Shown one piece after another: positions 8,265 to 17,202 of a DNA stretch of 64,000 nt. The stretch's first letter is position 1; every line of letters starts with the position of its first letter. The notes below the pieces were generated by a model. That model was not told where the DNA came from, did not search any database, and saw only the letters and a list, made by a program, of their open reading frames with translations. The position numbers were made by a program, and so were the translations under genes. Source of the stretch: an uncultured Clostridia bacterium (GTDB taxonomy: Bacteria; Bacillota; Clostridia; UBA1381). The stretch covers positions 1-64,000 of the forward strand of contig CAKSQL010000010.1 of the NCBI GenBank assembly GCA_934486735.1. Reading direction: 5' to 3'.

Positions 8265-8813
8265 TTAGTATTGATTTATCGGCAGCTCGTTCATTGCGCC
8301 TGTGGAATAGGGAACAGCTTCGATAAATGAATTGTTTTCAAAACGGTACTCTCTTATTTCAAAGCTTGCACTTGACGGAATCGAGAGACGGATAACCGGT
8401 ATTTCTTTGCCTGAACTTGAGTATTCACTAACATTCATTGACGGCTGCGCGTGAGTATATTCCGAATAGAGGGGGTAAATACCCTTATCGGTTTTGACAA
8501 TAAGCGCCCAGTTGTGGCTGTCGTCCCACATAAATGTGCCGTCCGAATCCTTTTGTGCATCGGTCAGAAGTTCGATTTTTTCGTTCCCCGTACCGGTTAT
8601 ATCATATTCGCAGTCTTGGTACACTGTCATATCGGCGTATTTTGAGTCATCATCGGTTATGCCTATCGTTTTTTGTGCGGCTTGTGTCGCTGTCGGAGTC
8701 GGTGACGGAGTAATGTTAGCCGGTGCGGATGCAGGCTCTGATCTGCTGCAGCCTGAAAGACACAAAACCAAAATTGCAATCAATGCTGTTATTTTCTTTG
8801 TTGATTTTCTCAT
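8265..8813 (-). CDS. Small lipoprotein of unknown function
   Basis: 182 residues. It has a lipoprotein signal (MRKSTKKITALIAILVL followed by the lipobox LSGC), then a Ser/Pro/Thr-rich linker (PSPTPTATQAAQ) and a globular region of about 140 residues with several Trp and Tyr that I do not recognise. It should be anchored on the outer face of the membrane. GGAG at 8819-8823 decides the ATG at 8811-8813; a longer frame from 8888 is unsupported. It lies between trxA and a YigZ protein on the same strand, with about 50 bases to the former. Confidence 0.8.
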   Translation of the reverse strand: MRKSTKKITALIAILVLCLSGCSRSEPASAPANITPSPTPTATQAAQKTIGITDDDSKYADMTVYQDCEYDITGTGNEKIELLTDAQKDSDGTFMWDDSHNWALIVKTDKGIYPLYSEYTHAQPSMNVSEYSSSGKEIPVIRLSIPSSASFEIREYRFENNSFIEAVPYSTGAMNELPINQY

Positions 8814-8901
8814 AATAATCTCCATTCCGCCGCCCTGCGTCGGCAAATATTGTAATGAAATATCTCTTATCGGCAGGGAAAACAACAAGAGAGCATATGT
8901 T

Positions 8902-9546
8902 TCATATTGGTGAATCGATGTATTTTGAATCCGTTATATTTATTATCGCCCTGCCGTTGGTTAAGTCGGTTATCTCGGCGATTACGCCGTCGGTTTCGGC
9001 AGGAAGCACGCATACAAAAAATGTAACCTCGTCTGTATAGAGTGTATCCTCACATAAGAGATGTTTTTCCGAAATAAAGTGCTGAACCTTGCCGGACAGG
9101 TTGTAGTCGGTTCTGACCGAGAGTATGTTGCATAACATTCGCTTTATCATTCCTGCGGAGCGGAGTGCAAGTCCTGCCGAACTGCCGTAGGCATGGACAA
9201 GTCCGCCCGTTCCGAGCAGCGTTCCTCCGAAATATCTTGTCACAACAACCGCACAATCGACGAGACCTGCCTTTCTTATGGTATCGAGCACAGGCATCCC
9301 GGCGGTCTGCGATGGCTCTCCGTCGTCGGAATAGCGAAATATTTGGTTTTCGTCAATCACATATGCGTAGACGTTATGCGTAGCGTCGGGAAACTCCTTT
9401 CGTATCTTGGCAAGAAATTCGAGCGCGTCCTCCTCGGATGCACATGGCGCGGCACTTGCTATAAATTTGGATTTTTTTTCGATTAGAAGTTCGCGCGATT
9501 CCTTTGATATTGTTTTGTAAACAGCCTTGTTTGAAATGTTACTCAC
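8902..9546 (-). CDS. YigZ/IMPACT family protein
   Basis: 214 residues with the UPF0029/IMPACT N-terminal domain: KKSKFIASAAPCASEEDALEFL, then YSDDGEPSQTAGMPVLDTI and VVVTRYFGGTLLGTGGLVHAYG, which are signature stretches. The C-terminal 70 residues match the extra alpha/beta domain of bacterial YigZ. The biochemical role is not settled; the eukaryotic relative modulates Gcn2. It starts at GTG (9544-9546), overlapping the end of hflX by eight bases, so the two are coupled. Confidence 0.9.
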   Translation of the reverse strand: MSNISNKAVYKTISKESRELLIEKKSKFIASAAPCASEEDALEFLAKIRKEFPDATHNVYAYVIDENQIFRYSDDGEPSQTAGMPVLDTIRKAGLVDCAVVVTRYFGGTLLGTGGLVHAYGSSAGLALRSAGMIKRMLCNILSVRTDYNLSGKVQHFISEKHLLCEDTLYTDEVTFFVCVLPAETDGVIAEITDLTNGRAIINITDSKYIDSPI

Positions 9547-10819
9547 CCTCTTTTAATATATAATCATGCAATCTGTTAAAAATTATTTCATCGGCAAGAA
9601 GAACAACCTCCGTTCCGTCGCCGGTGTAATCCTCGGATATGATTTTTTGCTTTTCGTGAAGTTCGCTCAAAAGTCCGCCATCGCTGTAGGGAATAAGCAC
9701 CCGTATTTTTGTCTTTTTGCCCGGAGCAAGCTCGGCAAGAGCAGCGATAAGCTCATCTGTGTTTTCGCCGGTTTTGGCGGAAATCCGAACGGTTTTTTCG
9801 TATCCGTCAAGCGATTTTGGCATAAATTCGGGACTTTCCAGCTTGTCACATTTGTTGAACAGTGCAATCTGCGGCTTGCCGACCGCGCCTATATCGGACA
9901 ATACTTCGTTCACAACCCGAATCTGGTCAAATCGGTACGGACTCGACGCGTCGATAACATGCACCAAGAGGTCGGCAACAACAGCTTCCTCAAGCGTTGA
10001 CTTGAAAGCCTCAATCAAGTGATGAGGCAGCTTGCGTATAAATCCGACGGTGTCGATGAGAAGAATTTTTCGCATGTCGTCGAGTACAAAGCCGCGCGAG
10101 GTGGGGTCAAGCGTAGCGAACAGCTTGTTTTCGGCAAATACTCCGGCATCGGTAAGCGTGTTTAAAAGCGTTGATTTGCCGGCATTTGTGTATCCGACAA
10201 GCGCTACGGTGATTACTCCGTCCTTTTTTCGTCTTGAACGCAAAAGCGTGCGATGTTTTTCAAGTTCGCGAAGCTCTTCCTCCAAGGCTGAAATTCGTCT
10301 GCGTATGTGCCGCCTGTCGCTTTCGAGCTTTGTTTCGCCCGGACCGCGCGTGCCGATTCCGGCACCTGTTCGGGACAAGACCGTTCCGAGACCGCGCAGC
10401 CGCGGCAGCTGATATTTAAGCTGTGCCAGCTCAACCTGCAGCTTGCCCTCGCCGCTTTTTGCGCGCATTGCAAAGATGTCGAGTATCAGCATCGAGCGGT
10501 CAAGAACCTTTACTTCAAGTATGTCGCTTATGTTTCTAAGCTGAACGGGGGAAAGCTCGTCGTCGAATATAACGCAGTCTGCTTCAAGCTCGGCAATTGC
10601 GTTTTTGACTTCCAAAAGCTTGCCCTCGCCCATATATGTCGCGCTTTCTATATCCGGCTTGTTCTGAACAGCCTCGCCCACAACCTCGGCTCCGGCAGTT
10701 TTTGCAAGCTCGTAAAGCTCGTGCATGGATTCGTCGGTGGTGTCATAAAGCGAATCCGCTCTGCCGGTGTGAACTCCGAGGAGCAGAACACGTTCCTTTT
10801 TTTCTTCGTTTATATTCAA
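9539..10819 (-). CDS. hflX: Ribosome-associated GTPase HflX
   Basis: 426 residues. HflX is a GTPase that binds and splits ribosomes under stress. Visible parts are the N-terminal HflX domain with GTRGPGETKLE (157-167), a coiled-coil linker (about 165-200), a P-loop GYTNAGKST (209-217), DTVGFIRKLP (switch II) and NKCDK (G4). The start is TTG at 10817-10819 with GAAAGG upstream, eight bases after the GT51 gene stop. It appears to be co-transcribed from the promoter at 11550-11578. Confidence 0.95.
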   Translation of the reverse strand: MNINEEKKERVLLLGVHTGRADSLYDTTDESMHELYELAKTAGAEVVGEAVQNKPDIESATYMGEGKLLEVKNAIAELEADCVIFDDELSPVQLRNISDILEVKVLDRSMLILDIFAMRAKSGEGKLQVELAQLKYQLPRLRGLGTVLSRTGAGIGTRGPGETKLESDRRHIRRRISALEEELRELEKHRTLLRSRRKKDGVITVALVGYTNAGKSTLLNTLTDAGVFAENKLFATLDPTSRGFVLDDMRKILLIDTVGFIRKLPHHLIEAFKSTLEEAVVADLLVHVIDASSPYRFDQIRVVNEVLSDIGAVGKPQIALFNKCDKLESPEFMPKSLDGYEKTVRISAKTGENTDELIAALAELAPGKKTKIRVLIPYSDGGLLSELHEKQKIISEDYTGDGTEVVLLADEIIFNRLHDYILKEGE

Positions 10820-10827
10820 TGCAGTGT

Positions 10828-11517
10828 CTACCTTTCGTTTAATATTTTTTCCGATTCTTCTTTTGAGAGATATCCGCAGTCAACCATTGATTTCAGCACT
10901 TTTTTTTGGCGGCTTTCGGCAAGAGCGAAATTTTTTGAATAGACCGACGGTGCGTTGGGGATTCCCGCGAGGAGCGTTGATTCGTAATCGGACATATCTT
11001 TCGGGAGCTTGCCGAAATAGCCGATTGCGGCATCGTGAATATTGTAATAGCCGCTGCCGTAGTATATCACATTGAAATACAGCTCCAAAATCTCATCCTT
11101 TGAATATTCGCGCTCCATATTAAATGCCATAAAAATTTCGGCAATTTTTCTCTGCGGAGTGCTGTCGGCAGGAAAGTACATATTTTTTGCCAGCTGCTGA
11201 GTTATCGTGCTGCCTCCCTCGGCAAGGCTTTTTGTTTTTATATCGGTTATTATTGCCCGTCCTGTGCCGATTATGTCAAAACCGCTGTGATAGTAAAAAC
11301 GCCTGTCCTCAACCGCGACCACCGCTTTTTTGTATATATCGGGCAAGTCGGTTATATATGTATAATTCTTTTCATTTCTGATTTCGTCAACAGCAATGTC
11401 GAGCGGAAGTTCTTCAAGAGCTTTTTGATATTTGTCATATCCGAGCCATACAACGGCACCTGCCGCAATAAGTATCAAAAGCAGAATAAATCTGAAAAGT
11501 TTTTTTATTTTTTTCAA
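10828..11517 (-). CDS. mtgA: Monofunctional peptidoglycan glycosyltransferase (GT51)
   Basis: 229 residues with one N-terminal membrane helix (about 8-27) and a GT51 domain. The catalytic Glu is in AVEDRRFYYHSGFD (Glu 70), and EGGSTITQQLAKN and the later Glu-containing segment EILELYFNVIYYG are also present. There is no transpeptidase domain, so it only polymerises lipid II glycan strands, unlike class A PBPs. The start is TTG at 11515-11517, preceded by GGGAGG (11525-11530) at seven bases. It is the first gene of an apparent mtgA-hflX-yigZ operon. Confidence 0.92.
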   Translation of the reverse strand: MKKIKKLFRFILLLILIAAGAVVWLGYDKYQKALEELPLDIAVDEIRNEKNYTYITDLPDIYKKAVVAVEDRRFYYHSGFDIIGTGRAIITDIKTKSLAEGGSTITQQLAKNMYFPADSTPQRKIAEIFMAFNMEREYSKDEILELYFNVIYYGSGYYNIHDAAIGYFGKLPKDMSDYESTLLAGIPNAPSVYSKNFALAESRQKKVLKSMVDCGYLSKEESEKILNER

Positions 11518-11549
11518 AAAATCGCCTCCCGGACAAAACCTTTACCTAT

Positions 11550-11578
11550 ATTATATACCAAAATTAAATAAAAAGCAA
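11550..11578 (-). promoter_or_regulatory. Promoter of mtgA-hflX
   Basis: Minus-strand -35 TTGCTT (11573-11578), a 17-base spacer and -10 TATAAT (11550-11555). It is located 33 bases before the TTG start of mtgA. Confidence 0.75.
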
Positions 11579-11638
11579 CCGATAAACATCTTTTTCATCA
11601 ATAAAACAGGAAAAATTTTTTAAATGTTAAAAATCGTA

Positions 11639-11667
11639 TTGATTTTTAACAGAGGATAGTATATAAT
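11639..11667 (+). promoter_or_regulatory. Promoter of the esterase operon
   Basis: -35 TTGATT (11639-11644), a 17-base spacer and -10 TATAAT (11662-11667), with start expected near 11674, right before the ribosome binding site of the esterase gene. It is divergent from the mtgA promoter about 60 bases away. Confidence 0.78.
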
Positions 11668-11699
11668 TAAAATATTAAATATGGAAAGAGGTAACTGTT

Positions 11700-12371
11700 T
11701 TGGAAGCAAAAAAATATAAAAATATCGGATATGTGTTCAGCACGCCGGATAATTTTGATAAAAATAAAAAATATCCCGGTTTGATAGTTCTGCATGGGGC
11801 AGGGTCGAGAGGAAGCGACGCATCGGCACTTTTTAATAATCCGTTTTTCCTGAACAAGGAAGAAAACTACAACGGTTTTGTTATTGCCGCACCGCAGTGC
11901 CCCAACGATATGACATGGTTTGATATTTTTGAGCAGCTGAAAGAATTTGCGCTTGCGTTTTATACTTCGGAATTTGTGGATAAAAAACATTTTTTTTGCA
12001 TGGGACCGAGCATGGGCGGCTACGGAACATGGCAGCTTGCGATGAGTATGCCGGAGCTTTTTGCGGCGATTGTGCCTATCTGCGGCGGCGGAATGTATTG
12101 GAATGCGGACAGGCTTGCCGATGTGGGAGTGTGGGCATTCCATGGCGCGCTTGACAATGTTGTTATGCCTGAGGAAAGCAAAAAGATGGTTGACGCTGTG
12201 AACAGATGTGGCGGAAGTGCAAAGCTTACGATATATCCGGAAAATGATCATAATGCGTGGAGTGACACCTATCGGAATCCTGAGGTGGAAAAATGGCTTT
12301 TGTCGCACGGGAAAAAGGCGGCAGCCAAGGCTTTAAAGAGCAGCTATAACAACAGTGAGCTTTTCGGATAA
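11700..12371 (+). CDS. Alpha/beta hydrolase, esterase-type
   Basis: 223 residues, no signal peptide. It has the alpha/beta hydrolase fold with an oxyanion strand LHGAGSRG (31-38), a nucleophile elbow GPSMGGYG (Ser 104), an Asp in FHGALDNVV and a His in ENDHNAW, so the Ser-Asp-His triad is complete. It resembles the PHB-depolymerase/feruloyl-esterase group, often found with carbohydrate genes; the real substrate is not known. The start is TTG at 11700 with AGAGGT at seven bases. It leads an operon with a metallophosphoesterase (14 bases later) and a radical SAM protein. Confidence 0.85.
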   Translation: MEAKKYKNIGYVFSTPDNFDKNKKYPGLIVLHGAGSRGSDASALFNNPFFLNKEENYNGFVIAAPQCPNDMTWFDIFEQLKEFALAFYTSEFVDKKHFFCMGPSMGGYGTWQLAMSMPELFAAIVPICGGGMYWNADRLADVGVWAFHGALDNVVMPEESKKMVDAVNRCGGSAKLTIYPENDHNAWSDTYRNPEVEKWLLSHGKKAAAKALKSSYNNSELFG

Positions 12372-12385
12372 GGGGGAGAGAATGT

Positions 12386-13483
12386 ATGAATCCCGCAGAA
12401 AAATTTATTATAGACAGTCATTGCAAAAATATCGATATAAAATATGAAGCCTTTGCAAAAAGGATTATGGCGGAGCAGTCTCCCAACGTGTTCAGCATTA
12501 TTTATGCGACTGATGTGCACTACATAAGGAAATATGCGCTTTTTGTTGCGGCATATTATAAACTCAAGGAAATGGTGGAGTTTTCAGGCAAAATCGGAGC
12601 GGATCTTTTGGCGATTACCGGGGATTTGGTGGACGGAAACACAACAATCGATAACCAGTATCGGGATTTGTATGATTTTATAAGCTTGGTGAAAGAATCA
12701 AAAACCACTTCAGTGGCTGTTTCAAAAGGCAATCATGATGATTGTTCGTGGTATGCATATTTGCATAAGCTGGACAGCTCGGCATGGATTTCAGAGGAGC
12801 AATGGTATAATCATGTCATAAATCCGATAAGAGTTCAGTATCCGATTGTGCTTGACCCCGAGAATCCGGTTGGCGGATATTATTATATTGATTATCCCTT
12901 CCATAAAATCAGAGTGATAAATATTAATACAAACGATATGGAAAACCGTGTGAACGCAGATGGGATTATGGACGATAAAAAATATTGCGGTCAGTGGTGT
13001 CTTGCTGTGCGGGAAAAGCAGCTTAAATGGCTTAAAAAAGCACTTACGTTTGATGAGGCGGATTGGTCTGTCATTTTTATGTCTCATGATGCGCCGATTC
13101 ATTATCTAAACAAAGAAAAGGCGTTTCACAACAGTGACGCCTTAATGGAAATCATCTGTGCGTTTAAAAATAAGAAAAAGGGACATATCAAAAACACCGA
13201 AAGATTTTTTGAAATAGATATGGAGTATGATTTTTCAAACAATAAATCGAATGATGTATTGCCGTATCTGTTCGGACATTGTCATGAGGATATGGTAATA
13301 GAAAAGGATGGAATTTATTTTGTGTCGAGCAGGAATATTTTAAATGCAAGCTCAGCCAAATGGGACGATAAGGAAACTGAAATTAAAGGCGGCTGGGATG
13401 TTGTTCTTATTGACAAAAATAAAAGGACATTTAAATCAAGGAGATTTGAAAACCCAAAGTATGACCGTGAATTTGATTTTTAA
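12386..13483 (+). CDS. Calcineurin-like metallophosphoesterase
   Basis: 365 residues with the metal-binding blocks of the family in order: YATDVHY (Asp and His), ITGDLVDG, SKGNHDD and, near the end, FGHCHEDM. These ligate two metal ions for phosphoester hydrolysis. The protein has no signal peptide or membrane segment, so it is probably cytosolic; the substrate is unknown. It sits between the esterase and the radical SAM gene, with short spacings on both sides, suggesting one transcript. Confidence 0.85.
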   Translation: MNPAEKFIIDSHCKNIDIKYEAFAKRIMAEQSPNVFSIIYATDVHYIRKYALFVAAYYKLKEMVEFSGKIGADLLAITGDLVDGNTTIDNQYRDLYDFISLVKESKTTSVAVSKGNHDDCSWYAYLHKLDSSAWISEEQWYNHVINPIRVQYPIVLDPENPVGGYYYIDYPFHKIRVININTNDMENRVNADGIMDDKKYCGQWCLAVREKQLKWLKKALTFDEADWSVIFMSHDAPIHYLNKEKAFHNSDALMEIICAFKNKKKGHIKNTERFFEIDMEYDFSNNKSNDVLPYLFGHCHEDMVIEKDGIYFVSSRNILNASSAKWDDKETEIKGGWDVVLIDKNKRTFKSRRFENPKYDREFDF

Positions 13484-13502
13484 GTATACGGGGGAATATC
13501 AG

Positions 13503-14384
13503 TTGGATTTAAAACAATGTATGCTCTGCCCGAGAAAGTGTGCCGTGGACAGAACGGCAGGCAAGGTTGGATTTTGCAAAATGGATTCAAAGATAAAAGT
13601 TGCAAGAGCAGCACTGCATTTTTGGGAAGAGCCATGCATATCCGGGACAAAAGGCTCGGGAACGGTCTTTTTTTCGGGATGCAATTTAAGATGCGTTTTC
13701 TGCCAGAATTATAAAATAAGCACACTGTTATCCGGCAAGATTATAACCGAGTCCGAGCTTGGCAATATTTTTCTCGATTTGGAGTCGCAGGGGGCGCATA
13801 ATATAAATCTTGTCACGCCAACGCATTTTATTCCTCAGATAATAAATGCGCTGACAATGGCGAAAAAAAAGGGACTTTCGATTCCGACGGTCTATAACTG
13901 CGGCGGCTATGAATCGGTTGACGCGTTGAAAATGCTTGACGGCATGATTGACATATATCTGCCCGATTTCAAATACTTTGATAACAGATTTGCAAAGGAA
14001 TATTCATTTGTTTCCGATTATCGGGAATCTGCTCAAAAAGCAATTGCCGAGATGGTGCGTCAGATAGGAAAACCTGTTTTTGATGATGACGGAATTATGA
14101 AAAAGGGTGTTATTGTGAGACATTTGCTGCTGCCGGGCTTGTTGTTCGATTCGAAGAAAATTATTGATTATCTTTATAGGACATATGGTGATGATATATG
14201 GATAAGCATAATGAACCAATACACTCCGCTTGAGTGGGTTAAGGATATTCAAAGACTCAACAGGAGAGTCAGTGAGGGCTGCTATAATGCTTTGATTGAC
14301 TATGCGGCGGAGTTGGGTGTGGAAAATGCATATATTCAGGAGGGCGGAACGGCAAAGGAAAGCTTTATACCCGATTTTTTCTGA
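13503..14384 (+). CDS. PflX-like radical SAM protein (pyruvate formate-lyase activase related)
   Basis: 293 residues. It has an N-terminal CMLCPRKC...GFC block (extra Cys cluster characteristic of the COG1313/PflX group) and a radical SAM core CNLRCVFC (CX3CX2C) that binds the 4Fe-4S cluster and S-adenosylmethionine. A later stretch, DIYLPDFKYFD, is also typical. Its biochemical target is unknown. A much longer frame begins at 13344 inside the preceding gene, but GGGGGA at 13490-13495, seven bases before TTG at 13503, and family length support the later start. A bidirectional terminator follows. Confidence 0.85.
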   Translation: MDLKQCMLCPRKCAVDRTAGKVGFCKMDSKIKVARAALHFWEEPCISGTKGSGTVFFSGCNLRCVFCQNYKISTLLSGKIITESELGNIFLDLESQGAHNINLVTPTHFIPQIINALTMAKKKGLSIPTVYNCGGYESVDALKMLDGMIDIYLPDFKYFDNRFAKEYSFVSDYRESAQKAIAEMVRQIGKPVFDDDGIMKKGVIVRHLLLPGLLFDSKKIIDYLYRTYGDDIWISIMNQYTPLEWVKDIQRLNRRVSEGCYNALIDYAAELGVENAYIQEGGTAKESFIPDFF

Positions 14385-14387
14385 AAC

Positions 14388-14437
14388 AAAAAAAATAACT
14401 CACGCTCGGATTTCTCGTTGCGTGAGTTTGTTTTTTT
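14388..14437. terminator. Bidirectional terminator
   Basis: AACTCACGC (14397-14405) pairs with GCGTGAGTT (14420-14428), flanked by an A-run on the left and a T-run on the right. It sits between convergent genes (the radical SAM gene, plus, and the deacetylase gene, minus) and can stop both. Confidence 0.9.
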
Positions 14438-14445
14438 GAGCCGAA

Positions 14446-15273
14446 TTATTTAAGAACAAGCTGCTGTCCTGCCTCTATCTTAACAGTTTCGCCGTTGATT
14501 CTTGCCCATACGTCAATTGCGGACGGGTTGTATACAATTGAGCAATCGGCGCTTGTGCGCAGGCTCTTGTATGCAGCGACATAATCATATATTTCAATAT
14601 TCGTAGCATACCAAATTTCATCATGATTGCCCATTTTCTCGCAGAATTTTTCTATTGTATCCCAGCTTTGAGTGTTGAAATCAAATTCGTAGCTGTGTCC
14701 CCAAAGATAGAACAGCCAGCAGGGACGCAAGTCGTCTTTAAGTTCGAGAAAACGGTCGGCGAGTTCAAAAAGACGCGGATTGTTGTGATGGCAGGTTGCC
14801 GGCATTCTGAGCCAGTCGGTCGGGATATCGAACCATTCGGTTGAAGCAGTGGTTCTTGAATATGCAATTCCGCAGGCTTTTAGCGAGTTCACAACATCAT
14901 CGGAATATGTACCGTAAGGGTATGCCATACCGCGCACAATTGTTCCGAACATTTTCTCAATCTCACTTCGGTCACGCAGAATTTCTGCGGTTGCATTTAC
15001 GTTCGGCATACTTTCGAGGAACGGATGCTCCCAGCCATGTATTGCAACTTCGTTGCCTGATTTGGGATAAAGCTCTAAAATTTGTTTTTTGCTCAATCTG
15101 CCATGGTCTGTGGCATCTTCTTCGCCTATGCATCCGGCGTTGATATTAAATGTTCCTTTAATACCATACTTTGACATGATTCCGATAAGACGGATATCCT
15201 GTGCAACTCCGTCATCGTAGCTGAGTGTGAGAGCTTTTTGACGGCCCTCGGGAAAACGCATTAACATTCTCAT
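14446..15273 (-). CDS. Polysaccharide deacetylase-like protein (NodB fold, CE4)
   Basis: 275 residues with the NodB motifs: LSYDDG (catalytic Asp-Asp; the family usually has TFDDG), HGWEHPF (metal His pair) and YPYGTYSD. It acts on N-acetyl sugars or related substrates. It has no signal peptide, which is unusual for a peptidoglycan enzyme and would suit an intracellular oligosaccharide. AAAGGA lies upstream of ATG 15271-15273. It is about 30 bases after the NUDIX gene, as the last gene of the purine block's strand. Confidence 0.85.
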   Translation of the reverse strand: MRMLMRFPEGRQKALTLSYDDGVAQDIRLIGIMSKYGIKGTFNINAGCIGEEDATDHGRLSKKQILELYPKSGNEVAIHGWEHPFLESMPNVNATAEILRDRSEIEKMFGTIVRGMAYPYGTYSDDVVNSLKACGIAYSRTTASTEWFDIPTDWLRMPATCHHNNPRLFELADRFLELKDDLRPCWLFYLWGHSYEFDFNTQSWDTIEKFCEKMGNHDEIWYATNIEIYDYVAAYKSLRTSADCSIVYNPSAIDVWARINGETVKIEAGQQLVLK

Positions 15274-15305
15274 GATTTCAACATTCCTTTCGTTTGGTTT
15301 GAAAT

Positions 15306-15839
15306 TTATCCTAAAATTTGCTTTGCGAGCAATGCGGCAATTGTGGTTTTTCCGTCATTAATTTTGCCGGAGACGATATCGCACAAAAGCTCGTCAAGGT
15401 CTTTTTTTAATATATCCAAAAATTCATCTTCATCAAGATGCTGCCCTACAGGAATAAGGTCGGTGGCAAGGTAAAGATGTATGGTTTCGTCACAAAAGCC
15501 GGGGGAAGAATAGTAAGCACCGAGAGGGCGGATGTTGTTTGCTTTATATCCGACTTCTTCTTCAAGCTCACGTTTTGCCGCAGAAAGAGGATCTTCGCCG
15601 TATTCAAGTTTGCCTGCCGGGATTTCAACAACGGTTTTATTGAAAGGTTTTCGGAATTGTCTAACTAAAAACACTTTTCTGTCTTTATCAACCGCAATCA
15701 TACCAACGCCGCCGGGATGCTCCACCAATTCGCGCGTGGCGGTTTTTCCGTTGGGCAAAATCACGGTATCAACTTTGACATCAATGATTCGGCCGCTGAA
15801 AATTTTTTCTGTGGAAATGGTTTTTTCGGTAAAATCCAT
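15306..15839 (-). CDS. NUDIX hydrolase, ADP-ribose pyrophosphatase type
   Basis: 177 residues with a perfect Nudix box, GKLEYGEDPLSAAKRELEEE followed by VGY, and the N-terminal strand arrangement of ADP-ribose pyrophosphatases (VFLVRQFRKPFNKTVVEIPAG). It hydrolyses ADP-ribose or similar nucleoside diphosphates to AMP plus sugar phosphate. AGAGGAG lies before the ATG at 15837-15839. It lies 15 bases after purD, so it is probably the tail of the purine operon. Confidence 0.92.
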   Translation of the reverse strand: MDFTEKTISTEKIFSGRIIDVKVDTVILPNGKTATRELVEHPGGVGMIAVDKDRKVFLVRQFRKPFNKTVVEIPAGKLEYGEDPLSAAKRELEEEVGYKANNIRPLGAYYSSPGFCDETIHLYLATDLIPVGQHLDEDEFLDILKKDLDELLCDIVSGKINDGKTTIAALLAKQILG

Positions 15840-15854
15840 AACGAAACGCTCCTC

Positions 15855-17108
15855 TTATTTTTTTATGCCTATGTCTTTCCGATAATGCACATCGGTAAAC
15901 GAAACCTTTGAAACATTTTTATAAGCTTTTTCAATTGCGGCATCGAGATTCTCGGCAACGGCGGTAATGCCCAAAACTCTGCCGCCGGCGGTTAAGAATT
16001 TTCCGTTTTCCATTTTTGTTCCCGCGTGGAATATATATGCGTCCTTAACCGAGTCAAGTCCCGAAATTTCATAACCGGACTTGTATTTTACGGGGTATCC
16101 GCCAGAAGCAAGCACTACGCATACTGCAGCATTATCTGCCCATTTTATATCTATGTCGGACAGACGCTCGTCTATGCACGCCTCCATTATATCAACAAGG
16201 TCGGTCTCGAGACGGGGGAGAACCACCTGCGTTTCCGGGTCGCCGAAACGTGCATTGTATTCGATAACCTTTACTCCGTTTGCTGTCATCATAAGACCGA
16301 AATACAAAACTCCCTTAAAAGTACGTCCCTCAGCTACCATGGCATTGATGGTCGGAATAAAGATATTATTCATACATTCTTCGGCAATCTCGGGTGTGTA
16401 GAGTTGGCTGGGGGAGAAGGTTCCCATACCGCCGGTATTTAAACCCTCGTCATTGTCGAATGCTCTTTTATGATCCTGTGCCGACACCATCGGACGAACG
16501 GTTTTACCGTCGGTAAATGCAAGTACGGATACTTCCGGACCGGTTAAAAATTCCTCGATAACAACGCGGTTTCCGCTGTCTCCAAATTTTTTCTCGTCCA
16601 TAATCTCGTGAACTCCGGCAATAGCCTCATCAAGATTTTGCGCGATTATAACGCCCTTGCCGAGAGCCAGCCCCTCAGCCTTGATAACCGCCGGAAAGCT
16701 GCCCTTTTTGAGATATTCTATTGCATCGGCACTTTTGTCGAACACTTCGTATGCAGCGGTCGGAATGTTGTATTTTTTCATAAGTTCCTTGGAAAATACT
16801 TTGCTGCCCTCTATAATTGCCGCATTTTTGCGCGGACCGAAAGCGCGTATTCCGGCTTTTTCCATTGCATCGACCATTCCGAGAACCAAAGGATCATCGG
16901 GAGCGACCATAACGAGGTCTATTTGGTTGTCCTTTGCAAATTTAACCATGCCGTCGATGTCGCATGCTTTGATATCGACACACTCGGCAAGTTTGGAAAT
17001 TCCGCCGTTGCCCGGAGCGCAATAGATTTTTTCGGCCTTTGGCGACTGTGCGATTTTCCATACGATTGTATGCTCTCTGCCGCCGCCGCCGACAACTAAA
17101 ATTTTCAT
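15855..17108 (-). CDS. purD: Phosphoribosylamine-glycine ligase
   Basis: Makes glycinamide ribonucleotide, the second step of purine synthesis, with ATP. The 417-residue ATP-grasp protein starts MKILVVGGGGREH; later it has the grasp region (GSFPAVIKAEGLALGKGV), TGGMGTFSP and YNARFGDPETQVVLPRL. The frame extends to 17159, but AAAGGA before ATG 17106-17108 and the family N-terminus decide the start. It is separated by about 95 bases from the AICAR transformylase gene upstream. Confidence 0.96.
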   Translation of the reverse strand: MKILVVGGGGREHTIVWKIAQSPKAEKIYCAPGNGGISKLAECVDIKACDIDGMVKFAKDNQIDLVMVAPDDPLVLGMVDAMEKAGIRAFGPRKNAAIIEGSKVFSKELMKKYNIPTAAYEVFDKSADAIEYLKKGSFPAVIKAEGLALGKGVIIAQNLDEAIAGVHEIMDEKKFGDSGNRVVIEEFLTGPEVSVLAFTDGKTVRPMVSAQDHKRAFDNDEGLNTGGMGTFSPSQLYTPEIAEECMNNIFIPTINAMVAEGRTFKGVLYFGLMMTANGVKVIEYNARFGDPETQVVLPRLETDLVDIMEACIDERLSDIDIKWADNAAVCVVLASGGYPVKYKSGYEISGLDSVKDAYIFHAGTKMENGKFLTAGGRVLGITAVAENLDAAIEKAYKNVSKVSFTDVHYRKDIGIKK

Positions 17109-17202
17109 ATCGGTAAGTCCTTTCTTGAAAACAGGGGGTGAAAATGCTTGTAACAACAATATGTTTTATTATTACAAGCGTATTTTCACAGCCCGTTGTA
17201 TA

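Noticed and set aside
11667..12308. 213-codon minus-strand ORF opposite the esterase gene
   Set aside because: It mirrors a gene with clear alpha/beta hydrolase motifs, has no ribosome binding site and its translation is compositionally odd (rich in Arg, His, Lys, Phe).
13344..13502. Upstream extension of the radical SAM gene
   Set aside because: It runs inside the metallophosphoesterase gene; the ribosome binding site and family N-terminus point to TTG at 13503.
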